NCBI RefSeq assembly: GCF_049846925.1
Contig: NZ_JBNCMT010000018.1
Coordinates: 1-64,000 of the forward strand
Origin: Brevibacillus_H sp049846925
GTDB lineage: Bacteria; Bacillota; Bacilli; Brevibacillales; Brevibacillaceae
DNA: 64,000 nucleotides
Reading direction: 5' to 3'
Made by a program: the position numbers and the translations under genes. The notes below the pieces were generated by a model that was not told the origin of the DNA, did not search any database, and was given only the letters and a program-made list of their open reading frames with translations. Positions within the stretch are counted from its first letter, which is position 1; every line of letters starts with the position of its first letter. Shown here one piece after another: positions 52,225-61,687 of this stretch.

Positions 52225-55200
52225 ATGGAAACAGAAGTAACGCTCCTAACAAATTCTCCTCATTGCATGACCTTGACGCACCGCAACATCGGTTCGACGA
52301 TGGATTTTTCCAAAAGGACCTGGAAGTATTTTCATCAGAGGCAAATCATTCATAGGCTGCAGACGTGGCAACTGGTTGCCCAAGGAGAAGAGTTCAGACA
52401 ACCTGCAAACTGGCGTATGGTTGAAGGCAACTTGAATGTGTCTTTGCCGTCCTTACCGGTAGGATTCCTGCCACTCTCCGCCATCAATACACTTGATCTG
52501 GATCTGTTCTCGAAGATCAGGATTATCATTGCTTTAACCGAAGCCCTTGCCAAGCTGCACAAACATCAATTTTGCATGGGGTTCTTGGTTCCCGAGATGA
52601 TTTATTTCCATCCCAAAAGTCATAAAATTATTTTAGACATTCAACCATATACCTCTTCGTATCCTTTTGTGAATAATCTATTGGAAGATTACCCCTATAT
52701 TCTTCTTTCCAGCTATTCACGCAAGCATGAGTTTAGTCGTATCTGCGACTTTTACTCCATCGGCCTGATGATACACTGGATTGTATTGGGACATTTCCCC
52801 AAAGAACCTCGTAGCGTGGAAGCATCTCTTCCTCAGGTGCTGCATTCGCTTTGCAGCAGCTTGATGCTCACACCGGAACGATTTATTTTTGCGGAAGAAA
52901 TCACCACTGAATTACGCCAAATGATCGGTGAGGACATCGTTCCCATTACCCATTACAGCTCAAGCCCCGTTTGGCTACACCCGATGGCGCCGCCGATCAA
53001 TTGCAGGAATCAGTCAACTTTGCGTTCTTTTTTGCGTACTCAGGGTATGCAAATGATCGGAATCCTTTGTGAAGACGAGGTTACACGTATTAATGCACTG
53101 CGGCACCACGTCATTGAAGTGTTAGAGGATCACTTTTTCTTCAATATCCGATGCAAAACCTTGCCATTTGCAGCCCTGCGTGAAGCTATTGACCGGACGT
53201 TGCTGATGGCGTATGAGAATATTCCAGAGTCATCGAGTAAACTGCGTGGACTGTCCCGTAAATTTGAGCGTCTGATCAGCAGACATTCAGAAGGAAATGA
53301 CCTGGATTTGGCTTTGGTTGATTGGCTTTTCTCTTTTTATACGGAAATGCTGCCCATGTTCCAATTGCAGAGCCTGTACTACATATACGAAAACTGTGAA
53401 CGCATCGATGCTGACTCCCAACGTGTCTTCCTTCTGTTTTGGCAAAAGTATAATGAAAAGATTTCCGGCTTGCATGTGATCTTCAGCGGAGCGAGTGCAC
53501 CGAGTTTATTTCCGGATATTGGTTTCTATAAGATTGCCCTTGGACAAAAAGAAGCGGGACTTTATCGAGATTTATTGGAATCTCTCTTTGGACGTGCAGA
53601 TGCGTCATTACTAGAGATGCTAACTACATGGTTTGTAGATAAACAGATCGAGTTTCACCAATGTCCGCCTCTCATCACGGAATTGATTCGCAGAAATTGT
53701 GTCCAGTTGACGAGCCATGGATGGGTAGCCACAAGCAATTGTCTCGTAGAATTGGATCAGGTTGACCCCGACTTGGTAATCTCTCAGCAAATTACAAGTC
53801 TTCCGGAATCCGATATGGAATTGTTGCGAATCTTTGCCTGCATGCCTGTGCCGATCAATGCCCGTTCGATTTTCATAAGCAACGGACTGGATGATAACCA
53901 GCTCACCTATTTTCTGAAACGAATGGCAAAAGCAAGCTTACTCCTGGTGTACACCGATGAGAGTGTATTCATGCCGTTCGATGTAGCCAAACGAGTCTTG
54001 CACGATTTGCCTACATCTGAGCAGGTTGTTTACTACAAGAAAGCACTTCCGCTTACACAGAAAAGCAGATATATCACCTATCCTGTCCTGATTGAAATCG
54101 CTGGTTTGGCTGATGAGCCGAGAATTGAATACTATTACTCGATCAAGTACTATCGTCAGATCAGGAATTTGCTGACACTGGATCAGCGCAAAGCATTAAT
54201 TGAAAATATCCGTCAGTTGCAACATAGGCTGCATCGGACGAAAATATTGTGCTGGGATCGACTGCTCTGTTTGCTGTACATGCGACTCAATTCTTACGAT
54301 CAAGCAGAGAAACTGGCTGACGCCCTCTATAAAAAAACGAATAAAGCTTTTGATCGGTTCATCTTGATGCGGATCAAGCTGTTTACGAACCAACTCGATG
54401 CAGTTTCAGTCAAACATGAACTCCTGTCGTATTTGGAAACCGAAGAAAACATCGTGGATAAAGTGCATGCAGCCCATCTGTTCATCTATCTTGACTTCAT
54501 TCTCCCTTTGCACCGGGATGTAGCCGAGATTCTGCATCAGATGTACGTAAACGAGATTCATCCCAATCGGCACCAAATTTCTACAAGATCATTTGCTGAA
54601 ATCAGCATCATGTATACCATCATGTTGTTCCAATACTTCCCTGAACTAGAAGAGTGGGCATCCTCTTTGCTGTGCAAAGTGGAATCTGTACTGGAAGGTA
54701 CGCCGCATCAGGATTTGATGATCGAATTGACCAATTCCTACATTTTTCACAGCAATGTGCGTTTGGGTCGAAGGAATCTGTATCGATGCCTGGATATCTC
54801 CCGCCGCTATGGATTTACAGGGAAAGAACAGATCAGCCATCTTAACGGTATGGAAGTTACCCTCTTTCAGGGTGATTTGACCAGTTACCGTTACCATTTG
54901 CATCAGGCTTCGCGTGTTGGCAAGTTACAGCGCAGAGATTTGAACGAACAATACCATACCCATCAGCTTTTCTATGCTTGCGAATGGGAGCAATGGGATG
55001 TGTTCGATGAAATTTTCAACAAATTAACGAGTGAGCAAATGACATCATCTGGCAAGTTCGTATTGGAAGTTTACAGGCGCTATGCTGCTTTTCGACGCGG
55101 GGAAGAGCTTCCGCTTGCCTATGAGTGGGAACAGGAGAATGAATTCACTCTCTTCATCGATGGACTCTACGCTGCTCGCCTTGGTGACGTTGATAAAGCA

Positions 55201-56481
55201 TGTGATCTCTTCAGGAAAAGCATTGCCAAAAACGGCTATCGTCTGCAAGCAGGATGGTCTTATCGAGAAATGATTGGACTCTTGCTCGCTCACAATTCAA
55301 ATGAGACAGGCTACTGGCTGGAACGTTTTGAAGAGTATCTCAAGAAATACAGCTATGATGTTTTTTGGCCTGATCTGCACCGAGCCTATGCCAACTGGAT
55401 TATGAGACAGGGTGACTTGCAAAAAGGGATGTTGTACTTGCGACGCTCCGTTAACGGATACAAATTGATTGAGAAAAATCAATGGTATGAAGAGCTTTCG
55501 ACCAAGTTACGTAACGTCGTACAACCTCAATACATTCATCCGACGTCTTCCTTGACGAATGAACCCATCGTCCTGAAGTTGATGGAAGAGAGAGAACAGC
55601 TTTTGCATCAATCCCTTGATTTGCAAATTATTATCCAGCTAAGTGAACAGGTTACGGAATCGCTGGAGCTGGCTAACACCTTCCAGCAGCTATCCAATTC
55701 GTTGTTCCGATACTTTCCGGTTACACATACATCAATTTCATGCAATTTGTTCTATTCCAAAGAAACTTTCTTTTATTCAGCATCTGGCTTGATTGACAAA
55801 AACGACAAGATGCTGTTCCAGCGATCCCGCCAGTCGAAAACGAAGCTGGACTATCTCCTGTATCAACAAGGTGATGAATTTATCAAATTGACGGTATATG
55901 CCAATGATTTGGCAGAAACGAATCGACAACATATGGAGAACTTCTTGTCCTTTATCAAGCCGCATATTTCCAACGGGCTACACTACATGGAAATGATGAT
56001 AGACAACCTCACCGGGTTCTACCAACGCCGATATTTTATTGGACAGTTGCAAACCGAATTGGACATTTCACTTCGGCACGGTCTTGATATGTCACTGATC
56101 ATGATCGATATTGACAACTTCCGCAAAGTAAACGAGTTCGGGCACCAGGAAGGGGATAAAGTGCTTCGTGAAATATCGGATATGATCCGTTCGATTCTGC
56201 GCAAGAAGGATATTCCCGGACGATTCGGCGGAGAAGAACTTCTGCTCATCCTGCCCAAGACAGATGGGCTGATCGCAGAGCGAATCGCAGAAGATCTGCG
56301 CCAGCAGATTGAAGAAGAGTTTTCCAATGGACGACCGTATCGGGTAACCATCAGTGCCGGCGTCGCATCAGTGGAGCTTTGTCAAACCACAACAATTGAC
56401 CAACTGATTCGTAAAGCTGACGATGCTGAGATTCTGGCAAAAACCACTGGGAAGAACAAAGTCGTTGTCGCATGGGAATAA
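52225..56481 (+). CDS. Large chimeric signalling protein: degenerate kinase, degenerate NTPase, TPR-like, GAF-like and GGDEF
   Basis: A 1418-residue cytoplasmic protein with no membrane helix. Residues about 60-240 follow a protein-kinase layout (ALAKLHKHQF... and DFYSIGLMIHWIVLGHFP). However, the catalytic HRD loop reads MGFLVPEMIYF and no ATP Lys is evident, so it is a probable pseudokinase. About 265-600 resembles a STAND/AAA ATPase segment, but a Walker A loop is missing. About 640-1100 is repetitive helical, TPR-like. About 1150-1280 is GAF-like. The C-terminus is a diguanylate cyclase (LTGFYQRRYF, GRFGGEELLLILP) with an I-site RKKD five residues before GGEEL, so it can probably make c-di-GMP. 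Confidence 0.75.
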   Translation: METEVTLLTNSPHCMTLTHRNIGSTMDFSKRTWKYFHQRQIIHRLQTWQLVAQGEEFRQPANWRMVEGNLNVSLPSLPVGFLPLSAINTLDLDLFSKIRIIIALTEALAKLHKHQFCMGFLVPEMIYFHPKSHKIILDIQPYTSSYPFVNNLLEDYPYILLSSYSRKHEFSRICDFYSIGLMIHWIVLGHFPKEPRSVEASLPQVLHSLCSSLMLTPERFIFAEEITTELRQMIGEDIVPITHYSSSPVWLHPMAPPINCRNQSTLRSFLRTQGMQMIGILCEDEVTRINALRHHVIEVLEDHFFFNIRCKTLPFAALREAIDRTLLMAYENIPESSSKLRGLSRKFERLISRHSEGNDLDLALVDWLFSFYTEMLPMFQLQSLYYIYENCERIDADSQRVFLLFWQKYNEKISGLHVIFSGASAPSLFPDIGFYKIALGQKEAGLYRDLLESLFGRADASLLEMLTTWFVDKQIEFHQCPPLITELIRRNCVQLTSHGWVATSNCLVELDQVDPDLVISQQITSLPESDMELLRIFACMPVPINARSIFISNGLDDNQLTYFLKRMAKASLLLVYTDESVFMPFDVAKRVLHDLPTSEQVVYYKKALPLTQKSRYITYPVLIEIAGLADEPRIEYYYSIKYYRQIRNLLTLDQRKALIENIRQLQHRLHRTKILCWDRLLCLLYMRLNSYDQAEKLADALYKKTNKAFDRFILMRIKLFTNQLDAVSVKHELLSYLETEENIVDKVHAAHLFIYLDFILPLHRDVAEILHQMYVNEIHPNRHQISTRSFAEISIMYTIMLFQYFPELEEWASSLLCKVESVLEGTPHQDLMIELTNSYIFHSNVRLGRRNLYRCLDISRRYGFTGKEQISHLNGMEVTLFQGDLTSYRYHLHQASRVGKLQRRDLNEQYHTHQLFYACEWEQWDVFDEIFNKLTSEQMTSSGKFVLEVYRRYAAFRRGEELPLAYEWEQENEFTLFIDGLYAARLGDVDKACDLFRKSIAKNGYRLQAGWSYREMIGLLLAHNSNETGYWLERFEEYLKKYSYDVFWPDLHRAYANWIMRQGDLQKGMLYLRRSVNGYKLIEKNQWYEELSTKLRNVVQPQYIHPTSSLTNEPIVLKLMEEREQLLHQSLDLQIIIQLSEQVTESLELANTFQQLSNSLFRYFPVTHTSISCNLFYSKETFFYSASGLIDKNDKMLFQRSRQSKTKLDYLLYQQGDEFIKLTVYANDLAETNRQHMENFLSFIKPHISNGLHYMEMMIDNLTGFYQRRYFIGQLQTELDISLRHGLDMSLIMIDIDNFRKVNEFGHQEGDKVLREISDMIRSILRKKDIPGRFGGEELLLILPKTDGLIAERIAEDLRQQIEEEFSNGRPYRVTISAGVASVELCQTTTIDQLIRKADDAEILAKTTGKNKVVVAWE

Positions 56482-56588
56482 GAAAACCCACCCGACACAA
56501 GCTATCGCTAGCGGTCGACTAAACGCAACATCCGTGTTGCATCGTCGACACTCGCACGTCCTGAGCGTCGTCGGGCGGGGCCCTAAAC
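56481..56588. repeat. Structured dispersed repeat, copy B (full, ~108 bp)
   Basis: It aligns gap-free with copy A at 32951. GCTA-TCGC-TAGC is perfect here. GTCGAC arms enclose GCAACA-TCCG-TGTTGC, where copy A has GCTACA-TCCG-TGTAGC, a compensatory change. The ends CCCACCCGAC and GTCGGGCGGG can pair (one mismatch). It begins at the last base of the GGDEF gene stop codon. Confidence 0.85.
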
Positions 56589-56590
56589 TA

Positions 56591-56631
56591 AAAAAGAGCA
56601 GATGCCTTGTGATGGCAATCTGCTCTTTTTC
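56591..56631. terminator. Bidirectional terminator
   Basis: AAAAAGAGCAGA/TCTGCTCTTTTT stem after repeat copy B, between convergent genes. Confidence 0.85.
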
Positions 56632-56643
56632 TTTTGGCTGAAT

Positions 56644-57123
56644 CTATCTGTTGCTTGCGTATTTAAACACGTTGTCTACCTTTTGCAAGACAAACAAATG
56701 CTCTTCTGCCCGGGTAAAGCTCTGTCCTGCAGGTGATGTAAAGGTTGTTTCATACATCACTTTGAATTCAAAGGAATCAGCACCGAGGGCAGTTGGTTTC
56801 AAGCGAAGAATTTTCACGTCTACCTTGTTACCGAGGCTTTTCTTTGCCAGCTTGAACACATTTTGCGCAGCGGTGGCTTCCGGAATATACAGCTCATTTA
56901 TCTTTTCCTTTAATTCCGCTTCATCCTTCGCCTCGTTCAACTTCTGCTGCTTGGTAATCCATTCTGTTGCAATCCTAGTCATCTCTTCCTCAGAGATCGC
57001 ACCTTGCCCCTCTGCTGGGGCCTGTGGTGCTGTTTGAGGGTTTTGGGGAGAGGTTGCACATCCCGAGAGAATCATCAGAATTGTTGTTATCACAATCAAG
57101 AACTTCCAATTCATGAATTCCAT
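56644..57123 (-). CDS. Lipoprotein of unknown function
   Basis: A 159-residue protein with a lipoprotein signal: hydrophobic FLIVITTILMILSGC, lipobox LSGC, then a Pro/Gln/Ala-rich flexible stretch. The mature part is a helix followed by strands (VDVKILRLKPTALGADSFEFKVMYETTF), a shape seen in NTF2-like/DUF4878-type domains, though I am not sure. Start is ATG 57123 or 57114, both behind AGAGGATGG. It is anchored to the outside of the membrane. Confidence 0.75.
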   Translation of the reverse strand: MEFMNWKFLIVITTILMILSGCATSPQNPQTAPQAPAEGQGAISEEEMTRIATEWITKQQKLNEAKDEAELKEKINELYIPEATAAQNVFKLAKKSLGNKVDVKILRLKPTALGADSFEFKVMYETTFTSPAGQSFTRAEEHLFVLQKVDNVFKYASNR

Positions 57124-57229
57124 CCATCCTCTAAATCATTATTTTCCTCTGATCCTTAAACAAGTTGGACACTATGAGTATATAGAAAAGAATGGGTGGA
57201 AGCAATGGAAACTGCTGAGTTCGTACTCA

Positions 57230-57290
57230 CAGAAAAAAGTATCCGATCAAGTACACGGCACGTACCTGCTTATCGGATACTTCTGTTTTT
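57230..57290 (-). terminator. Hairpin terminator after two tiny genes
   Basis: AGTATCCGAT (57238-57247) pairs with ATCGGATACT (57272-57281). On the minus strand TTTTTTCTGT follows, 30-80 bases past the stop at 57320. The region 57124-57237 holds nothing else I recognise. Confidence 0.7.
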
Positions 57291-57319
57291 GAATGGATGA
57301 TCGTTGATGAACAGTTGAT

Positions 57320-57424
57320 TTATGCTTTCTGATTATCCGTTCTAGCCATTAACGAAGGCAAGAACAATGTCAAAAGTGAGATAGTTGTAGTAAATACCAA
57401 TTCAACATAAAAGAGTCCTTCCAT
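57320..57424 (-). CDS. Tiny membrane protein (34 residues)
   Basis: Minus-strand ATG 57424 is preceded by CAGGGGGCG. The product MEGLFYVELVFTTTISLLTL continues with a hydrophobic stretch, then ARTDNQKA. It is one predicted membrane helix with a polar tail, the shape of small accessory subunits of membrane complexes. It lies 19 bases after another tiny gene of the same type. No family recognised. Confidence 0.55.
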   Translation of the reverse strand: MEGLFYVELVFTTTISLLTLFLPSLMARTDNQKA

Positions 57425-57443
57425 ACTTTCGCCCCCTGAACGG

Positions 57444-57551
57444 TTATTCAGCAGGCAATGTTCCTTCTGGGATACGATTTACGTAGTAAGAACAGAATCC
57501 AACACCGATCAAGAGATTAACAACGAAGAGTACGAGAGCATACATTCCCAT
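57444..57551 (-). CDS. Tiny membrane protein (35 residues)
   Basis: Minus-strand ATG 57551 follows AGAGGTGAT at good spacing. The product MGMYALVLFVVNLLIGVGFC continues SYYVNRIPEGTLPAE: one hydrophobic helix and a short polar tail. It pairs with the 34-residue gene just downstream; both probably share a transcript and the terminator at 57240-57281. Function unknown. Confidence 0.55.
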   Translation of the reverse strand: MGMYALVLFVVNLLIGVGFCSYYVNRIPEGTLPAE

Positions 57552-57705
57552 TCGGATCACCTCTGCTGTGTTTCGAATCACAATGTTTGTTACGAAATTG
57601 TGAACTTTGTAATTTCATTATATCGTCACATTCATATCTTGACAATATGCAATTTTCTGAACATTTTTACCTTTATTATATTGGTAAGCCTGTCCCCATA
57701 ATAAA

Positions 57706-57735
57706 AAAGACCCTGCCCCGAAAGGCAGAATCTTT
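57706..57735 (-). terminator. Terminator of the homoserine dehydrogenase gene
   Basis: On the minus strand AAAGATTCTGCC pairs with GGCAGGGTCTTT (two mismatches or wobbles) and is followed by TTTATTATGG. Confidence 0.7.
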
Positions 57736-57745
57736 CCTGTGACGA

Positions 57746-58768
57746 TCAGTTATGCTTTTGAAGGATATGTTCCAGATCTTTTAAGGCTGCCGCCGCTGCT
57801 GCTCGTGGATCAGACTTTCCTCCGACGACCAGAAAATCTCCCATCACATCTGTTTCTACGTAAACTGCCTTGGTTGTACCTTTGACTTGCGCAAGCGGAT
57901 GATCAACTGGCAGTAATTCCTTTTTCACCTGTACGGTAACACCTTGCTCTGTCCGCACAATACTTCCGATCAACTTGGGAACAACGTTCTGTTCACGGTA
58001 TTGTGCCAGCTCATCACTTGTGATCGGTCCAATCCCCTCTCGCTTGACATCTTTTAGCTGTACGGCTGTTTCGAAAGCGGCATTGGCAAGAATCGTCATT
58101 TTGCAGGCCGTATCCCAGCCGTCGATATCAAATTGCGGATTTGGCTCGGCGATTCCCATTTGTTGGGCGAGGGCTACCGCTTCTTCAAAGCTCAACTGCT
58201 CATCTACCATTTTGGTCAAAATGAAGTTGGTTGTACCAGTAAATATTCCGCTCATCGATTTCACTTCACAGCCAGCCAAATTATATTCAAGCAGGTCGAT
58301 GGTCGGTAAGGCGGCGGCGGTAGCACCGCTGATTTTTAGCATCACATGATGCTGCTTGGCAAGTGTAGAGAGGCCTTGGTAGTCGAGCACCAAGGCTCCT
58401 TTGGATATGGCGATCGCATGGATATGCTTTTGCAGCGCACTGCGAAGATACGACATGCCAGGTTCTCCATGCTCGAAGTTGGTTGGCCCTGCCTCAATCA
58501 ATACATCGATCCCCGCCTGTGCAACAAAACCGGCTCCCGTATATTCTGCTGATTCCTTGTCTGTTACTGTACCGTTTCGAAATTCCTCTATCTCAGTGAG
58601 TGTCAGTCCTTCGGGATCATATATGCCAGAACGTGATTTGCAGACGGCAACCAATTGGACATCTGCCCCGTACTTTTGACGATAGTGTTCACGTCTTGCT
58701 TCGAGGAACCCAGCAACATGATATCCTACAGAACCAAAGCCACTGATCATGATTTTCCACTTTTTCAT
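57746..58768 (-). CDS. hom: Homoserine dehydrogenase family protein (no ACT domain)
   Basis: A 340-residue NAD(P)-dependent enzyme reducing aspartate semialdehyde to homoserine in threonine/methionine synthesis. It has the Rossmann loop SGFGSVGYHVAGFL, VLIEAGPTNFEHGEP, then SGIFTGTTNFILTKM and PNPQFDIDGWDTACKM typical of the family. It lacks the ACT regulatory domain, so feedback control may differ. ATG 58768 has GGAGG 8-9 bases upstream. It stands alone, without thrC or thrB beside it, and may be a second copy of hom in the genome. Confidence 0.85.
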   Translation of the reverse strand: MKKWKIMISGFGSVGYHVAGFLEARREHYRQKYGADVQLVAVCKSRSGIYDPEGLTLTEIEEFRNGTVTDKESAEYTGAGFVAQAGIDVLIEAGPTNFEHGEPGMSYLRSALQKHIHAIAISKGALVLDYQGLSTLAKQHHVMLKISGATAAALPTIDLLEYNLAGCEVKSMSGIFTGTTNFILTKMVDEQLSFEEAVALAQQMGIAEPNPQFDIDGWDTACKMTILANAAFETAVQLKDVKREGIGPITSDELAQYREQNVVPKLIGSIVRTEQGVTVQVKKELLPVDHPLAQVKGTTKAVYVETDVMGDFLVVGGKSDPRAAAAAALKDLEHILQKHN

Positions 58769-58850
58769 TCCAGCCAACCTCCAGGCACCTTACCACGAAG
58801 CAATCCGCCTGCCTGAAGTTGTTCAACCTGACTGGACGAAAAGCGTGGCA

Positions 58851-60854
58851 TTAGATTTGACGACCGATAATGGTTCCTTCATAGATGGCCCGTTTCGCAT
58901 CCAATTCTCCTGCTGTTTTGGCGCCACCTATTATATGATAGCGCACTTTGTCCTGTAATTCTTCACTTAATTGAGTATTTGAATTGGCGCCAGCAGCGAT
59001 AATCACCGTATCAGCAGAGATGAATTCCTCTTCTCCGTTGCGAATAATTGTCACACCCTCTGGCGTAATTTCCTTGTAATCAATTTGGGTAATCATCTCT
59101 ACACCATGGTGTTTCAGGGTTGCGATCGTTGCCCAGCGCGTGGTTTTTCCCAAGCCAGTGCCCACATGCTTGCCTCGGCGAAGCATGGTGATTTTTCGCC
59201 CGCTCAATGAATAGCGATGTACGTTTTTCGGATCCAAAATTCGGTAGCCAACCAGGTACTGCGTCGCTTCTTCCCGAATACCTCCACTGTTCAACAGCAA
59301 ATGGGAAAGGTCGCAAGCAATTCCGCCCGCACCGATGATGACAACTCTTCGGCCCACTTTTGCTTTCCCTTCAAACACGTCTGTGTACGAAACAACATGC
59401 GGCAGGTCTGCTCCAGGCAAGTCTAATTGTCGAGGGGAAACACCAGTAGACAACACCACTTCCTCAAATCCCTCGGCAAGCAACTCTTCTGCTGCAACCT
59501 CCTGACCGAGGCGAATATCAACACCAAGCTTATGCAACTGAACACGATAATAACGAAGTGTCTCATTGAACTCTGTTTTGCCTGGCACCTGTTTGGCATA
59601 TAGGAGCTGGCCACCGATTTCCGGAGATTTATCAAACAGTACAACCTGATGTCCACGTTCGGCTAATACACGAGCCGCTTCCAGACCAGCAGGGCCTGCG
59701 CCAACTACTGCTACTGTTTTCTTCACATCTGCAGGAGCCAAAGGTAATTCAAGCTCTCTTCCAGCGACCGGATTGACGAGACAGGATGCTGGCAATCCAG
59801 AAAACACGTGATCCAGACAAGCCTGGTTACAAGCAATACAGGTGTTTACGTCGTCGAATTTACCAGCTTCACTCTTTTTCACGATGTATGGGTCAGCTAG
59901 GAACGGACGAGCCATGGAGACCATATCGACGGAATGCGTGCGGAGGATCTCTTCTGCCAGACGAACGTCGTTGATCCGGTTGCTGACCACGACAGGAATC
60001 GATACAACCGCTTTAATCTGTTGTGCTACCCAGACAAATGAGCCCCGTGGTACCGTCATATAGATTGTTGGCACCTGTGACTCATGCCAGCCGATGCCGA
60101 TATTGAGCGCATCTACCCCGGCTTGTTGAAGCATTTTGGCAAATGCTTGTGTTTCTTCCATCGTTGTGCTCTCTGGAATCAGATCTAGTCCTGACATCCG
60201 GAAAATCACCGGATATTCTTTGCCAACCGCTTCTTTTACCCGCTTCGCGATTTCTACCCCAAAACGACTGCGGCGTTCAAAATCGCCTCCCCACTCATCT
60301 GTCCGCTTGTTCGTTACAGGAGAGAGGAACTGGTTGATGAGATAACCTTCTGAACCCATGATTTCTACGGCATCATAGCCTGCTTTTTGTGCCCGAAGCG
60401 CAGCATCTACAAAATACTGAATTGTCTCTTCCACTTCTCTGGATGTCAACTCACGTGGTGTGGTGCTGTTAATGGGAGCTCGCAACGGAGACGGAGCTAC
60501 TGGATCGAGACCTGTTTTTTCTTTGTATGCGTATCGACCGGTATGGAATAGTTGCATGGCAATTCGCCCACCTTCACGGTGAACCGCATCTGCTACCAGT
60601 TTTGCTTTTTCAATGTGATCGTCGTGGAAGATATTGAGATACTCATCCCCAATTCCTCCTTCCGGGCAGACCGCAATTCCACCTGTTACAATCAGACCTG
60701 CCTCACCTTTGGCACGCTCAGCATAAAAGGTTGCCAGCCGTTCCATTCCATTTTCGAGCCCTTCAATTCCGACATGCATCGAACCCATCAGAATCCTATT
60801 GGGCAAGGTCAATCCTGCGAGTTGAATCGGTTCAAATACACGATTAAGTATCAT
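58851..60854 (-). CDS. fadH: 2,4-dienoyl-CoA reductase / NADH:flavin oxidoreductase family
   Basis: A 667-residue FMN/4Fe-4S/FAD enzyme. The N-terminal TIM barrel (NRILMGSMHVGIEG, RSRFGVEIAKRVKEAVG) binds FMN. The Cys cluster is CIACNQACLDHVF...SCLVNPVAG (about 335-357). The C-terminal half has two dinucleotide folds: VAVVGAGPAGLEAARVLAERG and VVIIGAGGIACD. In FadH it removes double bonds from unsaturated fatty-acid CoA thioesters. A FadR-type operator at 60875 supports a beta-oxidation role. ATG 60854 follows AGGGGGATG. Confidence 0.87.
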   Translation of the reverse strand: MILNRVFEPIQLAGLTLPNRILMGSMHVGIEGLENGMERLATFYAERAKGEAGLIVTGGIAVCPEGGIGDEYLNIFHDDHIEKAKLVADAVHREGGRIAMQLFHTGRYAYKEKTGLDPVAPSPLRAPINSTTPRELTSREVEETIQYFVDAALRAQKAGYDAVEIMGSEGYLINQFLSPVTNKRTDEWGGDFERRSRFGVEIAKRVKEAVGKEYPVIFRMSGLDLIPESTTMEETQAFAKMLQQAGVDALNIGIGWHESQVPTIYMTVPRGSFVWVAQQIKAVVSIPVVVSNRINDVRLAEEILRTHSVDMVSMARPFLADPYIVKKSEAGKFDDVNTCIACNQACLDHVFSGLPASCLVNPVAGRELELPLAPADVKKTVAVVGAGPAGLEAARVLAERGHQVVLFDKSPEIGGQLLYAKQVPGKTEFNETLRYYRVQLHKLGVDIRLGQEVAAEELLAEGFEEVVLSTGVSPRQLDLPGADLPHVVSYTDVFEGKAKVGRRVVIIGAGGIACDLSHLLLNSGGIREEATQYLVGYRILDPKNVHRYSLSGRKITMLRRGKHVGTGLGKTTRWATIATLKHHGVEMITQIDYKEITPEGVTIIRNGEEEFISADTVIIAAGANSNTQLSEELQDKVRYHIIGGAKTAGELDAKRAIYEGTIIGRQI

Positions 60855-60874
60855 ACATCATCCCCCTGAACTTT

Positions 60875-60892
60875 TGAATGAATACTCATTCA
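60875..60892. promoter_or_regulatory. FadR-type operator
   Basis: TGAATGAATACTCATTCA matches the Bacillus FadR (YsiA) site TGAATGANTANTCATTCA exactly. It lies 21 bases upstream of the fadH start, where a repressor would block the promoter. Long-chain acyl-CoA would relieve it. Confidence 0.8.
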
Positions 60893-60998
60893 TTTTTAAG
60901 TAGTAAATTCTTGATACTCTGATTAAATTCCTTCCTTTGTGAGTTATTTTTATAAATATAAAATAAAGTCTGCAATTTTTTGCTGTAACCAATATGCA

Positions 60999-61544
60999 CT
61001 ATTGAGCAAATTTCCTAAATAGATAAACACTTAACCCCATCCATGATATTCCGAAGGGAACCGACGACCATGCGGTAATGAATTGGTCATTAAATATGAG
61101 TAAAGAAACAGAACTCAACAACAGTAAAACCCTGGTCCAAAACGGTAATAATTGAGACTTAAGCATGCTTACACTAAAAAACAATAACCCTGCGATTGTT
61201 ATTAGAAAACCAATTGGCTGAGCAGCTTCGTACTGGATACTCAAGTCTATTGAAATACGAGATATCGTACCAAAAAGATAAAGGAAGCTTCCGAGCAAAG
61301 TAACATTTAGTGCCCATCGTGCAGATCGTTTTGCGTCCTTTAGGGACGCATATAAACCAGCCAATCCTATGCCGATACAAGCTATTCCGCATCCGAACCA
61401 TGGCATAAGAGACTGAGAACTTCGGTAAATTTGAGCATCGGGGTTACCAGGGGGCATCATGGACAATTCAAAGCCCATCCTTAGCCAAATCATCCCACCG
61501 ATTAATGCAGACAAGGCGGTGATTAAAAAAACAACTCTCTTCAT
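60999..61544 (-). CDS. Multi-pass membrane protein of unknown function
   Basis: A 181-residue protein with about six hydrophobic helices and short loops (starts MKRVVFLITALSALIGGMIW). A basic loop (KDAKRSARWALN) lies after helix 3. No transporter motif is visible. ATG 61544 has AAGGGTGAG upstream; GTG 61556 is an in-frame alternative. Related small helical proteins are annotated only as hypothetical. It is divergent from the dehydrogenase gene at 61775. Confidence 0.65.
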   Translation of the reverse strand: MKRVVFLITALSALIGGMIWLRMGFELSMMPPGNPDAQIYRSSQSLMPWFGCGIACIGIGLAGLYASLKDAKRSARWALNVTLLGSFLYLFGTISRISIDLSIQYEAAQPIGFLITIAGLLFFSVSMLKSQLLPFWTRVLLLLSSVSLLIFNDQFITAWSSVPFGISWMGLSVYLFRKFAQ

Positions 61545-61687
61545 CAAAATTCTCACCCTTTGTTATAGATATTCCCACTATCGTTCAAGTGAAATTGCTT
61601 CATTTCTATTGAGCATTTCGCTCAACCTGCAAATTCTTTGGCCTCATCTTGAATGAGGACGAGCACACATGTAGACTAAGCATAGTA

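Noticed and set aside
57208..57303. A 31-codon forward frame beginning METAEFVLTEKS
   Set aside because: Most of it is the stem of the terminator for the two tiny leftward genes.
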